A stretch of 37,430 bases of DNA from contig UQXA01000019.1 in NCBI GenBank assembly GCA_900544865.1, positions 1 through 37,430 on the forward strand. The letters run 5' to 3'. This document shows positions 15,953 through 24,750 of this stretch, piece after piece. This DNA comes from an uncultured Collinsella sp. Lineage in GTDB: Bacteria > Actinomycetota > Coriobacteriia > Coriobacteriales > Coriobacteriaceae. Under the pieces are notes generated by a model, which was not told where the DNA came from, searched no databases, and worked only from the letters and a program-made list of their open reading frames with translations. The position numbers were made by a program, and so were the translations under genes. Every line of letters starts with the position of its first letter. Position 1 is the stretch's first letter.

Positions 15953-17317
15953 ATGCAGCGAGATATCATTGCCAAGCTTAACGCTTGGAAAGCGTCGGAA
16001 TATCGTAAGCCGCTTATCCTTAAGGGGGCGCGCCAGGTTGGAAAGACGTGGGCGCTTAAGGAGTTCGGTCGAACCTCGTACCGCAATTTTGTGTATCTGA
16101 CGCTCGAGGAACCGTCACCTGGGGTACAGAGCGAGTACGCTCAGTTTTTCGAAGGTACGCGCGATCCTCGGCGGATCATCTCAAACCTTTCCCTGGCATT
16201 TGGACAGCCTATCGATCCCGGCGAGACGCTGCTTATTATTGATGAGATCCAGGATTGTCCTTCTGCAGTCGGCGCCCTTAAATACTTCTGTGACGAGGCC
16301 CCCGAGTATCACGTCGCATGCGCAGGGTCTTTGTTGGGCGTTCGCTTGTCCCGTGAGACCAGCGCTTTTCCGGTGGGAAAGGTCGAGTTCATGGAGATGC
16401 ACCCTATGAGCTTTTCCGAGTTTCTGAAAGCCGAGGGCGCTGCAAACTACGACGAATACCTTGGCGGCCTGGATCAGATCGAGACAGTGCCCGATTTCTT
16501 CCATATCCGTCTCGTCGAGCATCTTCGTCGTTATTTTGCATGTGGCGGCATGCCAGAGGCTCTTGGTCGGTGGGTGGAGACGGGCGATATCGTTCAGGTC
16601 GATAAGGTGTTGTCCGATCTCTTGGATTCCTACGAGCGCGATTTTGCCAAGCATGGTGGCCGTGCGCAGTTCGCCAAGCTTTCGCAAATATGGAACTCGA
16701 TTCCAACTCAGTTGGCGCGCGAGAATAAAAAGTTCGTTTGGGGTGCGGTGCGCGAGGGGGCTCGTGCTCGAGAATACGAGGATGCTCTGGAATGGCTTGC
16801 CGATGCTGGGCTCATCACGGCGGTTCGCCTTAATGCTGCCGGTGGCGTGCCGCTCTCTGCATACGATGATCTCAAGGCATTTAAAGTCTACTGTCTTGAT
16901 GTCGGTTTGCTGCGCCGCATGGCAAGGCTGGATGCGTCCGCTTTTGCCATCTCGGATGCGCTATTTTCCGAGTTCAAAGGTTCGTTTGCCGAGAACTATG
17001 TGCTTCAGGCATTGCTTCTGCAGCTGGATGTCGCTCCGCGCTATTGGACAAACGAGAAGCCGAAACACGAAGTCGATTTTTTGATTCAAGTCGGAAACGA
17101 AATCGTTCCCGTCGAGGTCAAATCGGGAGAGGTCGTTCATTCCAAGAGCCTTAAGTACTATGCCGACAAGCATGCGGAGACGACTCCACTGAGGGTCCGC
17201 TACTCACTTAAGAACCTAAAGCTCGACGACGGGGTGCTCAACATTCCGTTGTATTTGGCTGATCGATCTGCCCCTCTTATCAAAAAGGCGCTTGATTGTG
17301 CACATCTTGACGTTTAG
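15953..17317 (+). CDS. ATP-binding protein of the AAA_14/DUF4143 family
   Basis: This 454-residue cytoplasmic ATPase has a Walker A motif G25-A-R-Q-V-G-K31-T and Walker B LLIIDEIQDC near residue 95. The C-terminal half carries the DUF4143 pattern, including a conserved RSRFAENYVLQALL-like segment (here GSFAENYVLQALLL) and a nuclease-fold-like ending EVDFLIQVGNEIVPVEVKSG. That last E-VDF...P-VEVK pattern resembles a PD-(D/E)XK core, as noted for this family. The biological role of these common ATPases is not established. The ATG has GGGAGG before it. The gene is monocistronic, preceded by elaborate palindromes. Confidence 0.85.
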   Translation: MQRDIIAKLNAWKASEYRKPLILKGARQVGKTWALKEFGRTSYRNFVYLTLEEPSPGVQSEYAQFFEGTRDPRRIISNLSLAFGQPIDPGETLLIIDEIQDCPSAVGALKYFCDEAPEYHVACAGSLLGVRLSRETSAFPVGKVEFMEMHPMSFSEFLKAEGAANYDEYLGGLDQIETVPDFFHIRLVEHLRRYFACGGMPEALGRWVETGDIVQVDKVLSDLLDSYERDFAKHGGRAQFAKLSQIWNSIPTQLARENKKFVWGAVREGARAREYEDALEWLADAGLITAVRLNAAGGVPLSAYDDLKAFKVYCLDVGLLRRMARLDASAFAISDALFSEFKGSFAENYVLQALLLQLDVAPRYWTNEKPKHEVDFLIQVGNEIVPVEVKSGEVVHSKSLKYYADKHAETTPLRVRYSLKNLKLDDGVLNIPLYLADRSAPLIKKALDCAHLDV

Positions 17318-17382
17318 ATCCTGGGCGAGCTGATGGGCGGCGGCTAATTAAATCGCTCCGTAACGGCCAAGGAGCTTGGACC

Positions 17383-18387
17383 TTAGCGGTGCTTGCTTCG
17401 CCAAGCCGTGGGTGTCATGCCGGTGTATTGTTTGAACGCTTGGGCGAAGGCCGCCTGTTGGGGATAGCCGAGTCGCTCGGCTACTTGAGCTATCGAAAGG
17501 GGGCTGTCGGCCAAAAGGTCCTGCGCGCGTTCCATACGATGCCTCCGCATATAGGAGCCCAGTGATTCGCCCGTCTGGACTTTAAAGGTGGCGCAGAGTT
17601 TGGAGCGGCTTGTGTAGAGCCGCTCGGCGACCTCGTCCACGCCGATGCGACGCCCCTCGTCAAGGGCGCGCTCGACAGCCAGGATCGCTTCTTCGACAAT
17701 GTCCAGAGCGGCCTGTGTCCCTTCGGCCTGACGTGCCTGCTTGTGGGCTGTTCGCGCGTACGCCAGCTCGGCAACCATGGTCTCTACGGTACCCTTCATG
17801 TAAAGATGCCCGCCCGTGACACGAGCGCGCGTCTCATCGAGACGGCAGAGTGTCCGATCGATCGCCGATAGCGCTTCTTCGCCCCACGACTCGGCAAAGG
17901 CGTCAAAAAGCCCAGCGAATTCGCCGGGGTAGCGGCGTTCGAAATCGTCGAAGTATCTCGGTAGGAATAACACCGAGCGCGAGTGATAGAGCTGTCCGGC
18001 GTATAACGGACTGAGCTCGTTTCCGCAGGTATCCTGGATAAAACTACAAATTGCATTGCTCGGCCACGACCCGCGCAACGGCTTGAGGTTTGCGGGTGTT
18101 ATGCCTATCTCGGGCATGCAGGTGAGCGTGGCGCTGCTGACTTCGCTCACGCAGGCGTATGGCTCGGGTGTGTATTCGGCCAGGTACATATCGTGCGTCG
18201 GGGTGATGAAATGCTCCATGACGATGCAGGTGGGGGAGAGGGGCATGATCCATGCGCGTCCGTGCGCCCGATCGTTTGCCACCTCGCCGGTAAAGACAGC
18301 GCCCTTGCCGGAAAGCTCCAGGCCAAACTGCTCAAACTGTGGTGCGTAGAGCTCGGTTATGTCGGTCGCTGCCCGCCGTATTTGCAA
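17383..18387 (-). CDS. AraC-family transcriptional regulator
   Basis: This 334-residue regulator has two C-terminal helix-turn-helix motifs: VDEVAERLYTSRSKLCATFK and SIAQVAERLGYPQQAAFAQAFK, followed by TGMTPTAWRSKHR. It reads from a TTG start at 18387 supported by an AAAGGAAAGG ribosome-binding site. The N-terminal 200 residues are an unassigned ligand or sensor domain. It is divergent from two ABC transporter genes, so it probably controls them. Iron- or siderophore-linked AraC regulators of YbtA type occur in such arrangements, but the effector is not visible here. Confidence 0.88.
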   Translation of the reverse strand: MQIRRAATDITELYAPQFEQFGLELSGKGAVFTGEVANDRAHGRAWIMPLSPTCIVMEHFITPTHDMYLAEYTPEPYACVSEVSSATLTCMPEIGITPANLKPLRGSWPSNAICSFIQDTCGNELSPLYAGQLYHSRSVLFLPRYFDDFERRYPGEFAGLFDAFAESWGEEALSAIDRTLCRLDETRARVTGGHLYMKGTVETMVAELAYARTAHKQARQAEGTQAALDIVEEAILAVERALDEGRRIGVDEVAERLYTSRSKLCATFKVQTGESLGSYMRRHRMERAQDLLADSPLSIAQVAERLGYPQQAAFAQAFKQYTGMTPTAWRSKHR

Positions 18388-18416
18388 AAGCGTCCCTTTC
18401 CTTTGCAGAAACGTCC
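18381..18416. promoter_or_regulatory. Direct-repeat operator candidate for the AraC regulator
   Basis: TTTGCAAAAGCGTCC (18381-18395) and TTTGCAGAAACGTCC (18402-18416) match at 13 of 15 positions, 21 bases apart, which is two helical turns. AraC-family proteins often bind such direct repeats. The left copy overlaps the regulator's own start codon and ribosome-binding site, which suggests autoregulation as well as control of the divergent transporters. Confidence 0.5.
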
Positions 18417-18501
18417 ACGCCTGGCTTGATTGTGAGCCATGGCTAACACATCAATGATAAGTTCATTACGGTTAACTCTCAAGCCGTTAGAAAGGAATCT
18501 C

Positions 18502-20328
18502 ATGGCAAGGGGATCAAAAAGGGAAGGTGGAGGCATCGGCGAGTTGCTCGCGTATGCCGGTGACCGTAAATTCCTAACGTATTTGGGCATGGCGCTCTCG
18601 GCGCTCTCGCAGCTGCTGAGCTTTGGCCCGTACGTGTGCATTTGGCTTGTCGCTCGCGACCTGATCGCCGTGGCACCTAACTGGAGCGAAGCCTGCGACA
18701 TCGCGATGTATGGCTGGTGGGCCGTGGGGTTTGCGCTGGCAAGCATCGTAGCTTATTTCGTGGGGCTCATGTGCACGCACCTGTCTGCGTTTCGCTGCGC
18801 GTCCAATATCCGCAAGACTACGAGCGAGCACCTGCTTAAGCTGCCGCTCGGCTACTTTGACACGCACGCCACCGGTGAGCTGCGCCGTATTGTAGACGGA
18901 TGCGCCGCCTCCACCGAGACCCTGCTCGCGCACATGCTGCCCGATATCGCCGGCGCCGCCGCCATGGTCGTGGGCTTGCTCGTGCTGCTTTTCGCCCTCG
19001 ATTGGCGCTTGGGCGCGGCATGCCTTATCTCGGTCGTCGTTTCGTTTGGCGCCATGGCCACCATGATGAGCGGCGAAGGCGCCGAGTTCATGAAGGCCTA
19101 CATGGGAGCGCTGGTCAAGATGAACAAGACCGGCACCGAATACGTACGCGGCATCCCCGTGGTCAAGGTGTTTCAGCAGACGGTCTACTCCTTTAAGGCC
19201 TTCCACGATGCAATCGCCGAATACGCCGACATGGCGCAAAACTATGCGGGCACGTTCTGCCGAGGTCCGCAGGTACTCAACCTTACCGCGCTCAATGGTC
19301 TTGTGGCATTCCTGTTGCCCGTGGCGTTGCTGTTGGCGCCAGGCGAGACGGACTTCGCGCATTTTATGACCAACTTCACGTTTTACGCGATATTTTCGGC
19401 CGTGGTACCGACGGCCATGACCAAGCTCATGTTTGTGGGCGAGGCCTCTCAGATGAGTGCCGATTCGTTGGCTCGTATTCGAAGCGTCATGGATTCCAAG
19501 CAGCTTTCCGTGCCCGCACAACCCAAGCACCCTGCCGGCGGCGACGTGCGATTTGAGGACGTGAGCTTTACGTACGAAGGTGCCGAAGCACCTGCCGTTA
19601 GCCATGTGAGTTTCAGCGTTTCCGCTGGTAGCACCCTCGCCCTGGTGGGTCCCTCTGGTGGCGGTAAGTCAACCTGCGCAAGCCTGATCCCGCGTTTTTG
19701 GGATGTTTCCTCGGGTCGAGTGCTCGTAGGCGGTGTGGACGTTCGCGATATGGATTCGCACGAGCTTATGGACCAGGTCGCCTTCGTGTTCCAGACCAAC
19801 CAGCTGTTCCGGCAAACACTTGCCGATAACGTGCGCGCCTCCAAGCCTACGGCCACTGACGACGAAGTGCGTGCGGCCCTCTCCGCAGCTCAGTGCGACG
19901 ACATTGTGGCCAAGCTCCCACAGGGCATCAATACCATGCTCGGTGCCGGCGGAGCATATCTTTCGGGCGGCGAGGTCCAGCGCGTGGCACTCGCCCGCGC
20001 GATCCTTAAAGACGCGCCTATTGTGGTGCTCGATGAGGCCACGGCGTTTGCCGATCCCGAGAACGAGGCGCTCATCCAACGTGCTTTTAGCAAACTGGCG
20101 GCGGGTCGCACGGTCATTATGATCGCGCACCGACTCTCGACTGTAGTGGGCGCAGACCAAATCGTGGTGCTCAACCAGGGCAGCGTGCAGGAGTCGGGTA
20201 CCCATGCCGAGTTGCTGTCCCAAAATGGCCTGTATGCCAAGATGTGGGCCGAGTACGAACAGGCCGCGAGCTGGAAAATCACTGCAGCGACCGCGGATGC
20301 CACCGTCACGAAGGGAGGCGAGGCCTAA
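18502..20328 (+). CDS. ABC transporter, fused membrane and ATP-binding half (YbtP/IrtA-like)
   Basis: This 608-residue half-transporter has an N-terminal six-helix domain (about 20-330) and a nucleotide-binding domain. Walker A is GPSGGGKS (G383-K389-S), the Q-loop is FVFQTNQLF, the signature is LSGGEVQRVALARAIL and Walker B is IVVLDEATAFADPENE. The ADPENE variant after Walker B is typical of siderophore-linked YbtPQ/IrtAB-type pairs. ATG 18502 is preferred to an in-frame ATG at 18439 because AGAAAGGA lies just before it. The stop abuts the next start (TAAATG), so both halves are co-translated and probably form a heterodimer. Confidence 0.9.
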   Translation: MARGSKREGGGIGELLAYAGDRKFLTYLGMALSALSQLLSFGPYVCIWLVARDLIAVAPNWSEACDIAMYGWWAVGFALASIVAYFVGLMCTHLSAFRCASNIRKTTSEHLLKLPLGYFDTHATGELRRIVDGCAASTETLLAHMLPDIAGAAAMVVGLLVLLFALDWRLGAACLISVVVSFGAMATMMSGEGAEFMKAYMGALVKMNKTGTEYVRGIPVVKVFQQTVYSFKAFHDAIAEYADMAQNYAGTFCRGPQVLNLTALNGLVAFLLPVALLLAPGETDFAHFMTNFTFYAIFSAVVPTAMTKLMFVGEASQMSADSLARIRSVMDSKQLSVPAQPKHPAGGDVRFEDVSFTYEGAEAPAVSHVSFSVSAGSTLALVGPSGGGKSTCASLIPRFWDVSSGRVLVGGVDVRDMDSHELMDQVAFVFQTNQLFRQTLADNVRASKPTATDDEVRAALSAAQCDDIVAKLPQGINTMLGAGGAYLSGGEVQRVALARAILKDAPIVVLDEATAFADPENEALIQRAFSKLAAGRTVIMIAHRLSTVVGADQIVVLNQGSVQESGTHAELLSQNGLYAKMWAEYEQAASWKITAATADATVTKGGEA

Positions 20329-22086
20329 ATGTTCGCCTCATTCCAAAAGAAGTATTTCCTATCCGATAAAGGCGTCGCCGGCGTAAAACGCGGCATTTTC
20401 TGGACCACGCTCACCAATCTCATCACCATGGCCGGCATGGGCTTTTTATTCCTGGTTATGGCCGGCTTTGTCGAGCATCTCGTCAGCGGGGCTGACCTGC
20501 CGGATGCCCTGCCGATCGTGGGCGGCCTCCTGGTCTTTTTCGTGTTGCTCTTTGCCTCTAACTGGCAGCAGTATTACTACACCTACTGCATCTTTTACGA
20601 GGAGTGCGGCAAGCAGCGTATGGAGATTGCCGAGCGCTTGCGCAAACTGCCGCTGTCGTTTTTTGGTCGTCGTGATCTGGCCGATTTAACCGAGACCATC
20701 ATGGGCGACGTCCAGGCCATGGAGCACGCCTACAGCCACGTGCTGGGAGAGCTTTGGGGTGCCATCATCGCAAGCGCCATTGTCTTCGTGGCATCGCTGT
20801 TCTTTTGCTGGCAGCTGGCGATTGCGGCGTTTTGGAGCGTTCCCGTGGCCTTTGCCGTGTTGTATCTAACACGCGGCCCCATGACTCCGGTGTTTGATCG
20901 CGTGCGCGCCGAGAAGGTCAAGGTTACCGAGGCTATTCAAGAGACGCTCGACTGCGTTCGCGAGATTCGCGCCACCAACCAGGAGGCCCATTATCTTGAG
21001 GGACTCAACGCCGTGATCGATGCCGAGGAGCGCGAGACCACCAAGGGCGAGCTCGTTAACGGGCTTTTGGTCAACTCCGCCTTTGCCATCCTGCGTCTGG
21101 GCATTGCCACCACGCTGGTCACGGGCGCCGCGATGGTCGCCTCCGGGCAGGTCGACTTTTTGGTGTTGTTTGCCTTCCTGCTTATGGTGAGCCGTATCTA
21201 TGCGCCCTTTGACCAGGCATTAATGTTAATGTCCGAGCTGTTTGCCGCCGAGTCGTCTGCCAAGCGCATGCGTTCCATCATGGAAGAGCCTGTGGCGCGG
21301 GGCAGCGAGAACTTTGAGCCTGCGGGCCACGATGTGGTGTTCGATCACGTGGCATTTGGCTATGGTGCGGGCGAGGACGGACGCGCCGGCGAGAAAGTTC
21401 TTACCGATGTGAGCTTTACCGCCAAGGAAGGCGAGGTCACGGCGCTGGTCGGTCCTTCGGGTTCCGGTAAGTCTACGGTGAGCCGCCTGGCCGCGCGCTT
21501 TTGGGATGCCACTGCGGGCAAGGTTGCCGTGGGCGGTGTGGATGTTGCGGGCGTGGATCCCGAGGTGCTGCTGCGCGACTACGCCATTGTGTTCCAAGAC
21601 GTGCTGCTCTTTGACGACACGGTGATGGGAAACATCCGCCTCGGGCGTCGTGATGCCACCGATGAGGAAGTGCTTGCAGCCGCGCGTGCCGCCAACTGTG
21701 ACGAGTTCGTGAACCGCATGCCGCAGGGCTATGACACTATGATTGGAGAGAACGGCTCCAAACTCTCCGGCGGCGAGCGCCAGCGCATCTCCATCGCCCG
21801 CGCACTGCTCAAAGACGCGCCCATCGTGCTGTTGGACGAGGCGACGGCAAGCTTGGATGTGGAGAACGAGACCGTGGTGCAACAGGCACTCTCCCGTCTG
21901 CTTGCAGGTAAGACGGTTATCGTTATTGCCCACCGTATGCGTACGGTGGAAAATGCCGACAAAATCGTTGTGCTCAAGAATGGCGTGGTTGCCGAACAGG
22001 GCACCCCGGCGCAGCTCAAGGCGGCAGGTGGAGAATTCGCCCGCATGGTTGCGCTGCAAAAGGAGGCGGCGGCCTGGCAGCTGTAG
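20329..22086 (+). CDS. ABC transporter, fused membrane and ATP-binding half (partner)
   Basis: This 585-residue partner has a membrane domain (about 20-310) and an ATPase domain. Walker A is GPSGSGKST, the Q-loop is VFQDVLLFDD, the signature is LSGGERQRISIARALL and Walker B is IVLLDEATASLDVENE. The H-loop is IAHRM. All catalytic motifs are intact in both halves. Direction of transport cannot be fixed from sequence: exporters and the siderophore importers YbtPQ/IrtAB share this fold. A GTGACAAAGGGAC palindrome starts five bases after the stop. Confidence 0.9.
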   Translation: MFASFQKKYFLSDKGVAGVKRGIFWTTLTNLITMAGMGFLFLVMAGFVEHLVSGADLPDALPIVGGLLVFFVLLFASNWQQYYYTYCIFYEECGKQRMEIAERLRKLPLSFFGRRDLADLTETIMGDVQAMEHAYSHVLGELWGAIIASAIVFVASLFFCWQLAIAAFWSVPVAFAVLYLTRGPMTPVFDRVRAEKVKVTEAIQETLDCVREIRATNQEAHYLEGLNAVIDAEERETTKGELVNGLLVNSAFAILRLGIATTLVTGAAMVASGQVDFLVLFAFLLMVSRIYAPFDQALMLMSELFAAESSAKRMRSIMEEPVARGSENFEPAGHDVVFDHVAFGYGAGEDGRAGEKVLTDVSFTAKEGEVTALVGPSGSGKSTVSRLAARFWDATAGKVAVGGVDVAGVDPEVLLRDYAIVFQDVLLFDDTVMGNIRLGRRDATDEEVLAAARAANCDEFVNRMPQGYDTMIGENGSKLSGGERQRISIARALLKDAPIVLLDEATASLDVENETVVQQALSRLLAGKTVIVIAHRMRTVENADKIVVLKNGVVAEQGTPAQLKAAGGEFARMVALQKEAAAWQL

Positions 22087-22090
22087 GAGT

Positions 22091-22117
22091 GTGACAAAGG
22101 GACAGTCCCTTTGTCAT
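22091..22117. repeat. GTGACAAAGGGAC palindrome, second copy
   Basis: GTGACAAAGGGAC and GTCCCTTTGTCAT flank a single A, differing from 15792-15818 at the loop and last base. No T-tract follows, but its place right after the operon suggests it may also limit read-through. Confidence 0.7.
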
Positions 22118-22147
22118 ATTGAGTTCACCCCCATAGTTTCCAAAAAG

Positions 22148-22176
22148 TTAGCCGTTGTTGACCAAATAATTATACT
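22148..22176 (+). promoter_or_regulatory. Candidate promoter of the metal-ATPase operon
   Basis: TTAGCC (22148-22153) and TATACT (22171-22176) are separated by 17 bases. An alternative pair is TTGACC (22158-22163) with TAGTCT 17 bases on. The region is A+T-rich against its surroundings. A small GGTGC/GCACC hairpin follows at about 22218-22232. Confidence 0.45.
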
Positions 22177-22267
22177 AAACTAGTCTCAAAAGTGTGCTCG
22201 AGCAAACTTGTTTACTCGGGTGCTGAGGCACCGTGCCGCGTCCAATGCGGCAAAAGGGAGAAGCAAC

Positions 22268-22513
22268 ATGAAGAAGTCGACGTTCAATACCCTGCTTGTC
22301 GGTGGCGGTTTTCTGCTTGGTACGGCCGGCATCAAGCTGCTCACCAGCGCTCCGGTAAAGAACGCCTGCGTGCAGGGCATCGCGTGCGGTATGCGCGTCA
22401 AGAACTGCTACCAGGACATGGTCGAGCAGGCCAAGGCTAATGTCGATGACATGGTTGCCGAGGCTGCCTACATCACCCAGAGCGAGGCCGCTGCTGACGA
22501 GGCAGCCGAGTAG
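22268..22513 (+). CDS. Small DUF6110-like protein upstream of a metal ATPase
   Basis: This 81-residue protein has a hydrophobic N-terminal segment (TFNTLLVGGGFLLGTAGIKLL) and then a soluble, acidic helix rich in Ala and Glu. It contains three cysteines (two in NACVQGIACGM and one in KNCYQ). The pattern KxTFN...GTAGIKLLTS...VKNACVQG...GMRVKNCYQD is what I recall of DUF6110, which usually precedes a heavy-metal P-type ATPase, as here. ATG 22268 has GGGAG before it. An upstream in-frame ATG at 22208 is less well placed. It may be a membrane-anchored metal chaperone or regulator, which is inference. Confidence 0.7.
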   Translation: MKKSTFNTLLVGGGFLLGTAGIKLLTSAPVKNACVQGIACGMRVKNCYQDMVEQAKANVDDMVAEAAYITQSEAAADEAAE

Positions 22514-22531
22514 CGCTCCTAGGCACAAACT

Positions 22532-24607
22532 ATGAGATTCTCGATTATTAGCGAGATCCCCGGCAGGACCCGTCTTCAATTGGCGGGTCCTGTGCCAGAG
22601 AGCGATCTCGATGCACTTCTTAAGCTCAGCGGCGATATCGACGGCGTGCACAAGGTGCGCGTGTACGGCCGCATTGGCCAAATGGCGCTGGAGTACGACG
22701 AGCCGCGCCGCGCAAGCGTGCTCGACGCCTTGGGTGCGCTCGATGCCCAGGCCATTGCCGACGCAAAGACGGGTTACGTGATGCAACTCGAGCCGCGCAA
22801 GCACAAACTCGTCATGGATCTTGCCACACTTATCGGCGCCCACTACGCGCGCCGCTGGTTCTTGCCGACGCCTTTGCGTGCGGTATTTGTCGTGGCCGGT
22901 TACATGGCATTTTTGCGCGCTGCCCTTCATGAGCTGGCGCAGCCGCGCCTGACAGTTCCTGTGCTCGACGCTTCGGCCATCGGCATTTCGTTCGTCAAGC
23001 GTGATGTCGATACCGCGGGCCAGACGATGTTCCTGCTCAACGTGGGCGAGCTGCTCGAGGACTACACCCGCGCCATGAGCGAAAACGAGCTCATCAACTC
23101 GCTGCTCGATGTGCCCGACAAGGCGCAAAAGGTCGTCGGCGACACCGAGGTAAGCGTTACCGCCACCGAGCTTGAGCCCGGCGACTTGGTCGCCGTGCGC
23201 ACTGGCATGTCTATCTGCATCGACGGCGTGGTCGAGCAGGGGAGCGCCATGGTTAACCAGGCGACCCTGACCGGGGAACCGCTTGCCGTTGAGCGCAGCG
23301 CGGGCGACGACGTGTTCGCCGGAACCGTCGTGGAAGACGGCAGCATCTTGGTGCGCGTGCGCGCCAATACGGCGCAAACCAAACTGCGCTCAATCGTCTC
23401 ACTCGTGCAGACGGCCGACTCGCTCAAGTCCGAGGGCCAGTCGCACATGGAAGACCTCGCCAACAAGATCGTCCCGTGGAACTTCCTGCTCGCGGGTCTG
23501 GTTGCGCTTACCACCCGCAGCCTCATCAAGACCTCAGCGGCACTGATGGTCGACTACTCGTGCGCACTCAAGCTCACGGGTTCCGTCGCCGTCATGACTG
23601 CCATGAGCGATGCCGCCAAGATGGGCGTCATGGTCAAGGGCGCCAAGTACTTTGAGTCGTTTGCCAAGGCCGACACCATTGTGTTTGATAAGACCGGCAC
23701 GCTCACCGAGGCACAGCCGCGCCTTGCCTGCGTGCTGACGACCGACGGCTGGAGCGAGGACGAGGTCCTGCGCCTTTCCGCTTGCTTGGAGGAGCATTTC
23801 CCGCATCCGGTGGCACGCGCCGTCGTCAACGCTGCTCGCGAGCGTGGGCTCGAGCACCGCGAGCGCCATGCTGCGGTCGAGTACATCGTGGCACACGGCA
23901 TTGCCTCGTCCATCGAGGGACGTCGCGCGATTATCGGCTCGGCACACTTTGTGTTTGAGGATGAGAGCGCGCAGCTCGAGTCCGACATTAAGGAGCAAAT
24001 CGAGTCCCAGATGCAGGGCCTGTCGCCGCTGTATCTGGCGGTCGACGGCACCGTTGTGGGCGTGCTCGGTATCGAGGATCCGCTCAAGCCCGGGGTCCGC
24101 GAGGCTATCGCCGACCTGCATGCGTTGGGCGTTAAGCACGTGGTCATGCTCACGGGCGACTCGGAGCGCACGGCCCAGCGCATTGCTCGCGAGGCAGGTG
24201 TCGACGAGTTTAAGGCCGAGCTGTTGCCCGAGGACAAGTACGCCTACGTGGATCGCATTAAGGGCGAGGGGCGCCACGTTGCCATGGTGGGCGACGGCGT
24301 CAACGATTCGCCGGCGCTCGGTTTGGCCGACGTGGGCCTGGCGATGGGTGGCGGAAGCGACATCGCCAAGGAGGTCGCCGATATCATCCTGACCGATACG
24401 GATCTGGCCGCGATCGTGCGTCTGCGCCGCATGAGTCAGGGGCTTATCGACCGTCTGACGAGCTCGTATTCCAAGGTGATGCTCACCAACTCAGCGCTGT
24501 TGGCATTGGGTATTACCGGCATGATCACTCCGCAGACGTCGTCACTGCTGCACAACGGCTCAACAATCGCCTACAGCCTGAGTAACGCGAAGGCGTACCT
24601 GCGCTAG
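22532..24607 (+). CDS. Heavy-metal-translocating P-type ATPase (P1B-like)
   Basis: This 691-residue membrane pump starts with a short HMA-like fold lacking CxxC. The actuator has TLTGEPLAVE. The ion-binding helix reads VDYSCALKLT, so the usual CPC/CPx motif is replaced by Ser-Cys344-Ala. The phosphorylation site is D386-KTGT, followed by the HP motif region EEHFPHPVARA, the ATP site (TGDSERTAQ) and the hinge GDGVNDSPALG. The cargo is uncertain. Changed CPx motifs occur in Mn/Zn/Co-type pumps. It lies 18 bases after the small DUF6110-like gene, has a weak ribosome-binding site, and is probably translationally coupled. A strong terminator follows. Confidence 0.9.
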   Translation: MRFSIISEIPGRTRLQLAGPVPESDLDALLKLSGDIDGVHKVRVYGRIGQMALEYDEPRRASVLDALGALDAQAIADAKTGYVMQLEPRKHKLVMDLATLIGAHYARRWFLPTPLRAVFVVAGYMAFLRAALHELAQPRLTVPVLDASAIGISFVKRDVDTAGQTMFLLNVGELLEDYTRAMSENELINSLLDVPDKAQKVVGDTEVSVTATELEPGDLVAVRTGMSICIDGVVEQGSAMVNQATLTGEPLAVERSAGDDVFAGTVVEDGSILVRVRANTAQTKLRSIVSLVQTADSLKSEGQSHMEDLANKIVPWNFLLAGLVALTTRSLIKTSAALMVDYSCALKLTGSVAVMTAMSDAAKMGVMVKGAKYFESFAKADTIVFDKTGTLTEAQPRLACVLTTDGWSEDEVLRLSACLEEHFPHPVARAVVNAARERGLEHRERHAAVEYIVAHGIASSIEGRRAIIGSAHFVFEDESAQLESDIKEQIESQMQGLSPLYLAVDGTVVGVLGIEDPLKPGVREAIADLHALGVKHVVMLTGDSERTAQRIAREAGVDEFKAELLPEDKYAYVDRIKGEGRHVAMVGDGVNDSPALGLADVGLAMGGGSDIAKEVADIILTDTDLAAIVRLRRMSQGLIDRLTSSYSKVMLTNSALLALGITGMITPQTSSLLHNGSTIAYSLSNAKAYLR

Positions 24608-24631
24608 CAGACGTGTTCGCCCACGTTATCT

Positions 24632-24677
24632 GGCCTGCGCCCAGACGGCATCGGTGCCGTCCGGGCGCAGGCCTTTT
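24632..24677 (+). terminator. Rho-independent terminator of the metal-ATPase operon
   Basis: A 19-base arm starting GGCCTGCGCCC pairs with its inverted copy around TCGG with one mismatch, followed by TTTTG. Strong stem, short T-run. Confidence 0.85.
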
Positions 24678-24681
24678 GCGT

Positions 24682-24730
24682 TTGATTATTTGCTAGCTTC
24701 TCTATATAGTATTGCTAGCGGTGCTAGCAA
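24682..24730 (+). promoter_or_regulatory. Promoter and GCTAGC operator of the RelB/PIN toxin-antitoxin operon
   Basis: TTGATT (24682-24687) and TATAGT (24705-24710) form a promoter with a 17-bp spacer. TTGCTAGC occurs at 24690-24697 inside the spacer, and again at 24712-24719 followed by GGT and GCTAGCAA, a perfect 8-bp inverted repeat. Ribbon-helix-helix antitoxins repress their own promoters at such sites. Confidence 0.65.
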
Positions 24731-24750
24731 TTGAAGGGAGCGGGATCAAC

